A stretch of DNA of 64,000 nucleotides from Isoperla grammatica (GCA_945910005.1 OX246745.1:11667951-11731950), one strand, 5' to 3'; positions 27,577-39,203 are shown, counted from the stretch's first letter. A program made the numbers and translations. The notes: generated by a model from the sequence alone, not told the origin.

Positions 27577-27878
27577 TCCCAACGAAAGTATTCGGATGCT
27601 TACGACACAGCCGAGTCCAAGGTGACAACTTAATTTCTACTTCGCTAATCCCTATCATCAAATCTAAACAGGTCCATTGGGGATAATTTAAGACCTTCCG
27701 TTGGTTACCTCTAACGGTGGGTGTGACCAAACCGCCTGTGCACTCGACTAAGCCAAACCATGCATTTACGAATATGTGACAGAACACCGGGTATCTGCTG
27801 ATTTTCTTTCCATTGGTGCAGTTGAAAGGGGGCAGTAGACAATGACGTTAGATCGGTGTGCGAATACTTTCGTTGGGA
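27577..27878. mobile_element. MITE with 18-bp perfect terminal inverted repeats
   Basis: The element begins TCCCAACGAAAGTATTCG and ends with its exact complement CGAATACTTTCGTTGGGA. It is 302 bp. A minus-strand frame of 79 codons spans part of it without recognisable motifs. Target duplication is not certain, so the superfamily is left open. It sits about 45 bp after SINE copy 1. Confidence 0.7.
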
Positions 27879-28192
27879 CTAGACTAGTTATAGCGCGAGT
27901 TTTACTTGGCTCTACTTATTAGAGACATCTCGCAATACTATTAGTCAGCAGTCGCTCATTGCAGTGTACGCGCATAACTCGGTGCGCTCATGCACCAACG
28001 AACGGGTAATAGTAATAGTGTAATAATATTTGGAAGTGATTAATTGATTTATCCTGTAATCTGCATTACACAAGTGTTCACATCAAATAACGGCACTATT
28101 GGCAGTCGTGTCTTTGACTGGAAGGCATTAATTATCCAACATTGATTGATTGGGCTCTGTTCTTAACGGCATCACACATACACGAGAATAAT

Positions 28193-28222
28193 ACATTGTA
28201 TTGTATTGTATTGTATTGTATT
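28193..28222. repeat. (ATTGT)n pentanucleotide tract
   Basis: About six copies of a TATTG pentamer. It is the exact complement type of the (AATAC)n tract near 2703. Confidence 0.9.
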
Positions 28223-30056
28223 GAACAGGAACTTATTCCTAGTATTATTATAAATTAGCATGTTACATTATGTATAAAACATACATAAGAGTAACAAATA
28301 TACTTACTAATCTATTCTTGAAAGAAATTGAACCAAGCTCATATTAATTATACATGTACGCCGATTAAAACGATCTAAAATCTTGGTCTTATCAGAAAAA
28401 TGTGTTGAGTAAATGTGGGATATAAACATGTTTGTCATTATTTAAAAAAACAAATAGTGAAAACAATAATGTCCCCAAGAAGATATTTGTTTGATTGTGT
28501 TTTTCTATTTTTATTTTCAACAATTTTTTTTTTTAATATGGGTCACAATTTATGGTTATATGAACATATTGTGTTAAATACACTGGGAAATAAATTATAA
28601 AACTCCTACCAAGAAATACCAACGGGCTCCCCAGAGCTTCAGAAAGGACAGTACAACTTGGACTGGAGTCCTAAGTACCCCCTCAAAACCAGACAGACTT
28701 TCCTAGCGGACACTGGCAAAGCGGACGAGGCAAAACTCTCATAACAGAGTTCACTCTGGCCAATTGTACCTGCGAGCCAGGCTTTTAAACCTGCGTTTGA
28801 AGTAGCAACAGAACGAAGCGTCCCCTCGTTTTACGACTTGAAAAAATGCAAGTAATTAAACGGAAATGATTCAGCTCGCTTTTAGCACACGCTATGATTG
28901 TTAGGAATGGCCACATATTAGCAAATTGCAAATCATTCATTCAAAAGTAAATCCAATCTATTTTCATTACACCAAGCCACGAGTACTTGAAACGGTATTT
29001 GGAATACCTAGAGCTACATAACCGTTTATTTTTATTTTAATTGACATTCCATTCTTGTTTTGTCCACGCGTTTCACCAAGGTAACGATTTATTTACAATA
29101 GACTGCGCGACACTTTAAAACGGTGTCAATGAAATTTCATTTATCTAATTTTAAATGTTCACTTATATTCACGTTACTGATCCTTTAGCTAAAAATTGGC
29201 GTGTGTAGATAGTCTTGCACACTATCGAAGGGGAAAGTGGGGACACTACTCCCCCCCCCCTTTTTATTTCATGGAAAAGTTAAAATATACAAGGTTTTGT
29301 ATAATATTTTATGTTATGTTTAAATACGCTCGTATGTTCAAAATATAAAAGTAAATCTGAGTTGTAGAAGTGCATGTGCCCATCAAAGAGGGATTTCTTA
29401 GATTAGGCCACACTTGTAGTTTCAAAACTTGCGTTTTCTATCTAAAAAAAACGAGAAACTATCAAACACATAGTTAAACATTCAGTTACCTAATATCCAA
29501 TACCACTCCATGTATGTAATTACTTAGACAATACCGGTACTGTAGTTTTTCAAACGTTTTTGGTGCGTATATATTGTCTATAAAGTATATTGAGTTGAAT
29601 CTTTCTTCTTCGTATGCTTATAATGACTTTAACAAGTAAAACTAAACACTATAAACACAATTACAATTTTAACATCACCAGAATGTACATCCACGTATTT
29701 GCAAATTGTTTCCCCTACTACAATCCTGCAATCATGGACACAATCTCTAGACAAACGGATTCACAGAGTAAATTATTAGCTTTGTGTAGTTCCGAATAAA
29801 CAGAGTAAAACAATTGGGTTAACGTTCAAGACATGACATTTGGTTTATCACTAGTTCATTAGAGATCTACAGTTTCCATTCGCCTAGCGTTAATCTTAAT
29901 GGACGCTTGTTTGCTTGTTTTTATATCATTACATAATTTCATTTCATATTTTGATCTCGAAGTGGATCCATATTCTCGTGTCTGAGATACTTACTACAAA
30001 ATACTGGAACCGAAAGTGAAAGTAGCGGCCGTAAATCCTACTATGATGCATTCCGA

Positions 30057-30474
30057 TGTGTAGAGCTGAGTTTCAAAACGAGACATGTCCAGCAAAAACA
30101 TTAAGAAGATAATCACAAAATTCTGTCTAGGCCAGATCCTTATAGACAAATTTCAAAAACATATTTAATAGAAACTACATTTTAACTAGGGCACAATCTT
30201 GTACTTTTTGGAATCATTTAAAGTATTTCAAACATAAGGGAACAAGTCCAAAGCACAAATAGAAAAGAAAAGAATTTTTCGATCAAAACAAGACATGGCC
30301 AAATTTGCCATCAGTGGACATGTAAACTTTTGATCAAACACTCAACTTTAATCAGCTATTTCACCTGGACATGTGTATTTATGATCAAAACTAAGCATTC
30401 TAATCGATTTAGGTCATTTTAACTCATTTTCGAAAAACTGTAGAAATGTCTTTTTTTGAAACTCAGCTCCACAT
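30057..30474. mobile_element. Inverted-repeat MITE, about 420 bp
   Basis: The left end TGTGTAGAGCTGAGTTTC then AAAACGAGACATGTCC pairs with the right-end complement TGTGGAGCTGAGTTTC then AAAAAAAGACATTTC. The interior carries two related segments, GTGGACATGTAAACTTTTG and CTGGACATGTGTATTTATG, each followed by ATCAAA. No coding capacity. Confidence 0.65.
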
Positions 30475-30808
30475 TTTTGTGGTACCGTGATGAAATCACG
30501 TGAGGCTGGTTTAACTTAGTGCGTACTATACCTTCCTTCCTTGTCCCTCCCGCAGTCATTCGACGTAACAAGTACATAACACTCTGCTAACTTTGCTGCG
30601 GCCGTTGTACTTCAGTAAACTGAGGAACTGTTTGCATTTACCGATAGCTAACACTGAAACAAAGGTTGTCCATTGTTTTATAGGGTGTTGTTTGTCGCCT
30701 AGGAAACAACGAACATACGATTTAAAGTAGATATTGGGGAAATAAACTATACCGGCTTGACGAGCAACAATGGTTTCATAATTGAACAATGAAATACGTT
30801 TTGCTAGT

Positions 30809-31161
30809 CAGGGTGGAAATTGACGGCCTGGCAGAAGGGGGGATGCCCAAGTCTAGTATCTGCGTAGGGCAGTAAGGGATCTGGGGAAAAGCCCCAGCCG
30901 CAGGAGGCAAACATTCTTTGAGGGTATTATTGCCGTTGAGATGTCCTTAGAAGCAATCTGAGGGTCCATTGATTTAGTTTATTAATGTACAGACACTTTC
31001 TGGTTAAAAATAATGTGTCAATTGATGTGATATGATATGAGATTGGTATCCATAAGTGGGGATTTAGCCATCCCCGGCGGGGATACATTTCAGTAAAACA
31101 GAGCTAGGGATGAAATTATCAGAGGGGGGAAATCCCCCCCCCCCCGTCAATTTGCACACTG
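30809..31161. mobile_element. hAT-type MITE with 8-bp target duplication
   Basis: The ends CAGGGTGGAAATTGACGG and, complemented, CAGTGTGCAAATTGACGG match at 16 of 18 positions. Flanks are TTGCTAGT (30801-30808) and CTGCTAGT (31162-31169), an 8-bp target duplication with one mismatch as expected for hAT. It is 353 bp and non-coding. It includes a 12-C run near its right end. Confidence 0.8.
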
Positions 31162-33827
31162 CTGCTAGTGGCCAGAACTATCGAACAGTTAAAACTAGTC
31201 AGTGGTAACACAAAATCTATTTCACTCACAACATTATTTGGCTAGATTTACATGGGTAAAATCTAATTCTTCCAACCTAGGATTAGGCAGCTGTGTAGAT
31301 AGCTAAGCATCTGTTTTTGTGTGGGAACCGTCAAGTCTACTTCAGTCTTGTACGAAGTACGCAGTGTTTGGGTTAAACCAGGTCCAGACGAGAAAACAGC
31401 TGAGCCTTCTCTATACAGCTTTGAATTCGTCGTAGTACGTTAGACATATTCAATGTGGCGGTGATTCCACATATGTAAGTTTAATTAAATTGTATAGTGA
31501 CATTAATTTGTATGGAAGTCATACGTTTTCGTTGGTTGAGAATGAGAACTAACCGTTTTTTAGGATTGCACTGTAGGCGAGAATATTTTCCCCAGTACTT
31601 AAACTTATAATCTATGCGAAATTACAAGCCAGTAAAAAGTTCAAAATCACATAATGGCCGAAAAATACAAAACTTAAAAAACGACACCGCTGGGGCTAAA
31701 GAAGTTCCAGCTCTTCTGTCAGTTATTCTACAGTTCTGTGATAAGAACCTCACGCGTACAGAGCGCGTGATATCAGGGTTGGGATCCCAATGGAATAGTG
31801 GTTTTCTGTCCCTTCGACTTTGCAATATACAATACTGCAACGTTTCTGAAAAATCTATCTCAGACAATTTATGAACACGACATGCATATGAATGAAATAT
31901 TAGAATAAAGTACAGTAGAACGAACTTATATATATATTGTAAAAAATTGATAAAGATACCTTAGAATATTTTAGAAAAAAACGATCAAATAAAACAGAAG
32001 TATACGAGTCTGACAATTGTATATGTTTCTATTGAAATTCTAACTTTATTTCGTAAACCCCGTTACCGTATTTGTTACCTTGGAAGGTCTGTCTCGACAT
32101 TACGAGGCTCAAGGGGTTTGTTTCGTTATTGTCCCGATCGGAACCGGAACCGTAGCAGCTGTGACCTTTGTTTTGCCCCCGGTCAAGCTGTGTATCCCTT
32201 GAGGCGACCATTGCAACGCTATTGAGATTTACGCCTCATGTTGGCAACGAGGCTAATCGGACGACAGCCGAGTCATATATGAAGATGAAAACACGTTAAA
32301 TGCAACATTAGTAACCAAGCCAGGATTCGAGTCTGTAGAAAAAAGAAAAAATTCGTACAGTAAAAATTTAACAAAAATTAAATTTTCATAATATTAATTA
32401 CAAATTTTAAATAAATGATACAACTGAAAACACACCGGCCTCGAAATGAAAGTAAGTATTCACCATGCTGGAACGAACAAAGTCAAATGAACTCAAAATG
32501 ATGGAAGGAAAATATGTTTTAATTTTTGTAGTAGGGTTGGTACTCTGCTATAGTAACTTAGCGATATAAACAATCCGGGGAAAGAAAGAGATGTTCTATA
32601 GGCACTTCAAAACGATTCTTTCCAAAATTTGATTTTGGTTCGCTTCAAAAGACACAAACTATGTAATAACATTGAAAGTACGATATAACAATGAAATTAA
32701 TACTTTTTAGTACTGAATAAATCTGATGTTCAATAATATTATACTACACCTCTTGATCCAGAATACTTACATAAATCATGTTCTCGACATCACCATTTTA
32801 TGTAGGCTACGCTACGCCTGTCTACCCGTGCAAACATATTATTATGGTATGTAATCTAACTAATTGAGTATCAATTTCAATCTAAATTATGCAAAGCATG
32901 TATGGGATATCATGTGGGCATGTTTCATTCGAAGGAAGCATAAAATTTAAAAAAAAAGCATTTATTATATATATATATTATATAAAAGAAGCATTTATTT
33001 AAATTTATTTTTAAGCATTAAATTTACTGGCAGTACATTAAATCACCTTAAATCGTGTTAGGACGGGTTGGAAGGGGAACAATTAATGGCACTATGAGTG
33101 TTGATAACACGAAAACTCATTGCCAGTTAATGCAACAATTATTTAGTAAAATTTCATTCAAATTCGGGTTTGGATAATTCTAACTTGTTTCAATTTGTGT
33201 TTTATACAACTTGAACAGAAATGTGATGCTTTGGTAAACTGAGTTAGTTCGTTAACATGGGACTCGTTCCTTTGAGAAAACTAGTTAAGAGCTTCGTTTC
33301 CAAGCCAAGTATAATTTACATTCACTTTCTTCATTTTTCAAATGATTTAATAACATATCATGATAGGTATTACCGACATTACTTTTAACTAGAGATAATA
33401 TTCTGTCTTAAGAATACCTACAGAGCAGGAGACCTAAGTTCTTCTACAATCGCTTCAACCATTTGTATTTTATACCACAAGTGTAATTATTTCGCTCCAC
33501 TAACAGTGGACGATTTGACAATCGCATCTCTCATTATGATTACAAAGGATTTTAAGCTCAAAATGGCTTTGAAGTTGTTACGTGACGTAATAGCGATTGT
33601 AATTGCAGTTTACCAATTAGAGCTGCAATTAATGTTATAATTGTTATTAGCATCACTTCACACACGCATCCAACTGCACTACCCACTCACATAACTTCAC
33701 ATTACTACCTCTCTCCTCATATAACTGTCCGATCAGCACTCTGCGGGTTACTATACTACAGGAAAGCCATTGCCAAACATTTTGATATGGTTTAATAGTT
33801 ATTTCCTTAAATTATTATTGAAAAACC

Positions 33828-34685
33828 CAGACGCGGACTGGCTAGGGATGCCGGGATGCGAACGCATCCCGGGCCCCTGGACAAATCCGGGCCCTTCGGC
33901 AGTCCGGGCCTCGGCTGCCACCAGAAAGTTCATGTGATGTTAATACTTCCTGTACAGATATTACTAAAAAAATCTTAACCCCACTCGATACCTATTATTT
34001 TGAAATTATTATTGAATTAATTGTAATATGTATTGTAAATATTCAATGTCGTAGAATATAGGTCTAAATAACTCAAAACGAAGGCCAGTGACCCCCTTTT
34101 TCTATTTAAGTTAAATGAATAGCACAATGTGAATAGTGTATGTTGTGAATTAATGCCAAATATCATTATACATTCATTGGTCAGCCCCGCCGTGACGTCA
34201 CGACGTGTTGCCGTGGTTGTATCGCAATGTTGTTTGTGTGTTTAGTCACGAATATCTCTAGAACGGGTTAAATAACTTCGACTTTGTACTGCCTGTTTTA
34301 ATAATTGTTTAATCATCTGCAATGTGATACATAACTTTAACATGTTTAATTTCATGTTAATGTACTGCACCGTGTTTTAGGTCAACGCGTATAGGTTTTC
34401 CAATCGTTCAATAGGAAAGATAAAAGAATAGCGTAGATTCTAATTAATTGAGTATAATTGAAATTATTTTGCTACTGGTAGGGTGCCCTTTGTTAATCGC
34501 GCCCTTAATTCACATTTTAAGCCATAAAAGTCAATGCAATCCCAAAAAATGTTTTGCGCCTTGGGCGTATTCGCCGCCGGCGGCTGGGGCTTCGCCCCAG
34601 ACACCAGCTGCGCCACGCTGCCTCGTGCGCCCCCCCCCCCCCGAAACCCAGCATCCCGGGCCATTTTATCCCAGTCCGCCCCTGC
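33828..34685. mobile_element. hAT-type non-autonomous element, about 860 bp
   Basis: The left end CAGACGCGGACTGG is matched by the right-end complement CAGGGGCGGACTGG. Flanks GAAAAACC and CAAAAACC look like an 8-bp target duplication with one mismatch. Just inside, the left has ATGCCGGGATGC and the right, complemented, CCCGGGATGC. The ends are GC-rich and hairpin-prone, including a perfect CTGGGGC-TTC-GCCCCAG. A palindrome CGTGACGTCACG lies inside. Overlapping short frames at 34448-34822 are by-products of this GC-rich end. Confidence 0.7.
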
Positions 34686-35337
34686 CAAAAACCTGTGTAT
34701 ATTTGGCAAATTCTTTTATTCAAATCACTTCTAATTTTCATTATGTATTACCAGAAACAAAAGTACATATTTCCATGCAAGCTTGCTTTTGCTTTGGCAC
34801 GGTGATGCTTTATATCCAATAAACACTTATACAGCTAAAACCAAAGAGATCGTACTACTAATGGCAAAGACCACTACAAAATAAAAATTGAAAACAAATA
34901 GTATTACTAAACAAAAATTGTAGTTACTCAAAACGTTCCCCTTCTGTGTATATTTGCCAAGCTGACATGAGCTGTAGAAAATTATGTTGGTATTACCGAT
35001 CACGGCTGCTTCGTCAGTACGAGAACAGTAAGCGTGCTGTGGCAATTGTAATATGTAGAAGAATGAATTCTTTTCACCATCCAGACAATTAGATACGTCA
35101 TTTACAAGCAGTAATTTTTTACTTCACTTATATAAGTGTTTTGCGACGCTATGGCGCAGTAAAGTAAAATATCACGACAGAATTCCCTACACTCCTTTAG
35201 CCACTGTCAATATAACACAATTCTCATTCGATGTGTTGACGATTCATCTTCGCAGATACAAGAAACAGTGCTTTAGTTCTGGATGCGTTAATAACATGCA
35301 AGAAGCTTTATCTCTATATTGTTTGCACTCTACTTAC

Positions 35338-35499
35338 CACTCTCCGGAGACGGGTAGATATTAAACGACGAATCTTGCACCCATGAAGTGACGCTCACTT
35401 GGTCTTTAACGAACGCCGGCACCTCGCACACTAGCATTGCAGTGTTGCCAACTAAGACGAAGGCGTCACGTACTTGCACGTCGTAGTGCTGGGCCACCA
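35338..35499 (-). CDS. Dscam: Dscam-family receptor, exon encoding N-terminal half of Ig2
   Basis: This is a 162-bp phase-1 exon. In frame after Ig1 it starts VVAQHYDVQVRDAFVLVGNT, has the Ig cysteine in MLVCEVPAFV (residue 25) and the core tryptophan in VSVTSWVQD (residue 40), and ends IYPSPES. The acceptor is GTTTACAG (plus-strand complement 35500-35507); the donor is GTG|GTAAGT, an excellent match (35332-35337). This piece corresponds to the half-Ig2 unit that is an alternative-exon cluster (exon 4) in hypervariable insect and crustacean Dscam1. I found only one complete version here. Its 5' portion (35420-35499) and acceptor form the last unit of a 37-copy 102-bp tandem array lying immediately upstream in the transcript. 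This complete copy alone reads through into GTGCCGGCG; the array copies switch to GTGTAA and stop. It splices to the Ig2 C-half exon 30.5 kb away, where the split codon G|AC gives Asp. Confidence 0.92.
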
Positions 35500-38400
35500 C
35501 TGTAAACAAGACAAGCAGTTACACCTGGCACACTAGCATTGCAGTGTTGCCAACTAAGACGAAGGCGTCACGTACTTGCACGTCGTAGTGCTTGGCCACC
35601 ACTGTAAACAATACAAGCAGTTACACCTGGCACACTAGCATTGCAGTGTTGCCAACTAAGACGAAGGCGTCACGTACTTGCACGTCGTAGTGCTGGGCCA
35701 ACACTGTAAACAAGACAAGCAGTTACACCTGGCACACTAGCATTGCAGTGTTGCCAACTAGGACGAAGGCGTCACGTACTTGCACGTCGTAGTGCTGGGC
35801 CACCACTGTAAACAAGACAAGCAGTTACACCTGGCACACTAGCATTGCAGTGTTGCCAACTAAGACGAAGGCGTCACGTACTTGCACGTCTTAGTGCTGG
35901 GCCACCACTGTAAACAAGACAAGCAGTTACACCTGGCACACTAGCATTGCAGTGTTGCCAACTAAGACGAAGGCGTCACGTACTTGCACGTCTTAGTGCT
36001 GGGCCACCACTGTAAACAAGACAAGCAGTTACACCTGGCACACTAGCATTGCAGTGTTGCCAACTAAGACGAAGGCGTCACGTACTTGCACGTCGTAGTG
36101 CTGGGCCACCACTGTAAACAAGACAAGCAGTTACACCTGGCACACTAGCATTGCAGTGTTGCCAACTAAGACGAAGGCGTCACGTACTTGCACGTCGTAG
36201 TGCTGGGCCACCACTGTAAACAAGACAAGCAGTTACACCTGGCACACTAGCATTGCAGTGTTGCCAACTAAGACGAAGGCAAGGCGTCACGTACTTGCAC
36301 GTCGTAGTGCTGGGCCACCACTGTAAACAAGACAAGCAGTTACACCTGGCACACTAGCATTGCAGTGTTGCCAACTAAGACGAAGGCGTCACGTACTTGC
36401 ACGTCGTAGTGCTGGGCCACCACTGTAAACAAGACAAGCAGTTACACCTGGCACACTAGCATTGCAGTGTTGCCAACTAAGACGAAGGCGTCACGTACTT
36501 GCACGTCGTAGTGCTTGGCCACCACTGTAAACAATACAAGCAGTTACACCTGGCACACTAGCATTGCAGTGTTGCCAACTAAGACGAAGGCGTCACGTAC
36601 TTGCACGTCGTAGTGCTGGGCCACCACTGTAAACAAGACAAGCAGTTACACCTGGCACACTAGCATTGCAGTGTTGCCAACTAGGACGAAGGCGTCACGT
36701 ACTTGCACGTCGTAGTGCTGGGCCACCACTGTAAACAAGACAAGCAGTTACACCTGGCACACTAGCATTGCAGTGTTGCCAACTAAGACGAAGGCGTCAC
36801 GTACTTGCACGTCTTAGTGCTGGGCCACCACTGTAAACAAGAAAAGCAGTTACACCTGGCACACTAGCATTGCAGTGTTGCAAACTAAGACGAAGGCGTC
36901 ACGTACTTGCACGTCTTAGTGCTGGGCCACCACTGTAAACAAGACAAGCAGTTACACCTGGCACACTAGCATTGCAGTGTTGCCAACTAAGACGAAGGCG
37001 TCACGTACTTGCACGTCTTAGTGCTGGGCCACCACTGTAAACAAGAAAAGCAGTTACACCTGGCACACTAGCATTGCAGTGTTGCCAACTAAGACGAAGG
37101 CGTCACGTACTTGCACGTCTTAGTGCTGGGCCACCACTGTAAACAAGACAAGCAGTTACACCTGGCACACTAGCATTGCAGTGTTGCAAACTAAGACGAA
37201 GGCGTCACGTACTTGCACGTCTTAGTGCTGGGCCACCACTGTAAACAAGACAAGCAGTTACACCTGGCACACTAGCATTGCAGTGTTGCCAACTAAGACG
37301 AAGGCGTCACGTACTTGCACGTCGTAGTGCTGGGCCACCACTGTAAACAAGACAAGCAGTTACACCTGGCACACTAGCATTGCAGTGTTGCCAACTAAGA
37401 CGAAGGCGTCACGTACTTGCACGTCGTAGTGCTGGGCCACCACTGTAAACAAGACAAGCAGTTACACCTGGCACACTAGCATTGCAGTGTTGCCAACTAA
37501 GACGAAGGCGTCACGTACTTGCACGTCGTAGTGCTGGGCCACCACTGTAAACAAGACAAGCAGTTACACCTGGCACACTAGCATTGCAGTGTTGCCAACT
37601 AAGACGAAGGCGTCACGTACTTGCACGTCGTAGTGCTGGGCCACCACTGTAAACAAGACAAGCAGTTACACCTGGCACACTAGCATTGCAGTGTTGCCAA
37701 CTAAGACGAAGGCGTCACGTACTTGCACGTCGTAGTGCTGGGCCACCACTGTAAACAAGACAAGCAGTTACACCTGGCACACTAGCATTGCAGTGTTGCC
37801 AACTAAGACGAAGGCGTCACGTACTTGCACGTCGTAGTGCTGGGCCACCACTGTAAACAAGACAAGCAGTTACACCTGGCACACTAGCATTGCAGTGTTG
37901 CCAACTAAGACGAAGGCGTCACGTACTTGCACGTCATAGTGCTGGGCCACCACTGTAAACAAGACAAGCAGTTACACCTGGCACACTAGCATTGCAGTGT
38001 TGCCAACTAAGACGAAGGCGTCACGTACTTGCACGTCGTAGTGCTGGGCCACCACTGTAAACAATACAAGCAGTTACACCTGGCACACTAGCATTGCAGT
38101 GTTGCCAACTAAGACGAAGGCAAGGCGTCACGTACTTGCACGTCGTAGTGCTGGGCCACCACTGTAAACAAGACAAGCAGTTACACCTGGCACACTAGCA
38201 TTGCAGTGTTGCCAACTAAGACGAAGGCGTCACGTACTTGCACGTCGTAGTGCTGGGCCACCACTGTAAACAAGACAAACAGTTACACCTGGCACACTAG
38301 CATTGCAGTGTTGCCAACTAAGACGAAGGCGTCACGTACTTGCACGTCGTAGTGCTAGGCCACCACTGTAAACAAGACAAACAGTTACACCTGGCACACT

Positions 38401-39203
38401 AGCATTGCAGTGTTGCCAACTAAGACGAAGGCGTCACGTACTTGCACGTCGTAGTGCTGGGCCACCACTGTAAACAAGACAAGCAGTTACACCTGGCACA
38501 CTAGCATTGCAGTGTTGCCAACTAAGACGAAGGCGTCACGTACTTGCACGTCGTAGTGCTGGGCCACCACTGTAAACAATACAAGCAGTTACACCTGGCA
38601 CACTAGCATTGCAGTGTTGCCAACTAAGACGAAGGCGTCACGTACTTGCACGTCGTAGTGCTGGGCCACCACTGTAAACAAGACAAGCAGTTACACCTGG
38701 CACACTAGCATTGCAGTGTTGCCAACTAAGACGAAGGCGTCACGTACTTGCACGTCGTAGTGCTGGGCCACCACTGTAAACAAGACAAGCAGTTACACCT
38801 GGCACACTAGCATTGCAGTGTTGCCAACTAAGACGAAGGCGTCACGTACTTGCACGTCGTAGTGCTGGGCCACCACTGTAAACAAGACAAACAGTTACAC
38901 CTGGCACACTAGCATTGCAGTGTTGCCAACTAAGACGAAGGCGTCACGTACTTGCACGTCGTAGTGCTAGGCCACCACTGTAAACAAGACAAACAGTTAC
39001 ACCTGGCACACTAGCATTGCAGTGTTGCCAACTAAGACGAAGGCGTCACGTACTTGCACGTCGTAGTGCTGGGCCACCACTGTAAACAAGACAAGCAGTT
39101 ACACCTGGCACACTAGCATTGCAGTGTTGCCAACTAAGACGAAGGCGTCACGTACTTGCACGTCGTAGTGCTGGGCCACCACTGTAAACAAGACAAGCAG
39201 TTA
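35420..39203 (-). repeat. 37-copy, 102-bp tandem array of Dscam acceptor plus exon start
   Basis: The period is 102 bp throughout, except two units carrying a 5-bp AAGGC duplication (near 36279 and 38120). About 37 units fill 3,784 bp. In gene orientation a unit is TAACTGCTTGTCTTG-TTTACAG, then the Ig2 exon from TGGTGGCCCAGC to GTGTGCCAGGTG, then the next TAACTGC. The last unit overlaps the real exon; 36 are extra. Each extra unit encodes VVAQHYDVQVR through MLVCQV and then an in-frame TAA created at the junction. The real exon has GAG (Glu) where extra units have CAG (Gln). Seven units change TAC to a TAA stop and two change CAG to TAG. Others carry Lys or Cys substitutions or alter the pyrimidine tract. 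The acceptor ACAG is kept in every unit I read. It lies wholly within the Ig1-Ig2 intron plus the start of the exon. Confidence 0.97.
35500..35522 (-). promoter_or_regulatory. 3' splice site of the Ig2 N-half exon (the productive copy)
   Basis: In gene orientation this reads TAACTGCTTGTCTTG then TTTACAG, followed by exon TGGTGGCC. It has a branch-like TAAC about 20 nt from the AG and a short pyrimidine tract. The same site recurs in every 102-bp unit upstream, so this one is distinguished only by the full-length exon behind it. Confidence 0.8.

Larger units (their letters stand above)
4861..35337 (-). other. Large Dscam intron (between the two Ig2 half-exons)
   Basis: This 30.5 kb intron is bounded by GTAAGT at its right end and TTTGTTTCAG at its left. 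It is AT-rich and holds the mobile elements and repeats listed separately. I searched by eye for further half-Ig2 variants (a cysteine and SW spacing with flanking AG/GT) and found none, though a diverged exon of about 160 bp could be missed. The intervals 5100-9130, 13000-18160, 18560-20580, 20700-22950, 24050-27260, 27900-30050 and 31170-33820 show no gene I can support. Confidence 0.75.

Noticed and set aside
32029..32211. Coding-looking 60-codon minus-strand frame in a GC-richer patch
   Set aside because: No domain, no convincing acceptor/donor pair and no match to Dscam extracellular modules.
35420..39203. CRISPR array or bacterial-type repeat-spacer structure
   Set aside because: The whole 102-bp unit is repeated with no unique spacers, and it is derived from a eukaryotic exon and its acceptor.
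35420..39203. Cluster of mutually exclusive alternative exons as in Dscam1 exon 4
   Set aside because: Units stop after 27 residues, lack the second half with the Trp strand and the GTAAGT donor, and are nearly identical. They are not complete alternative exons.
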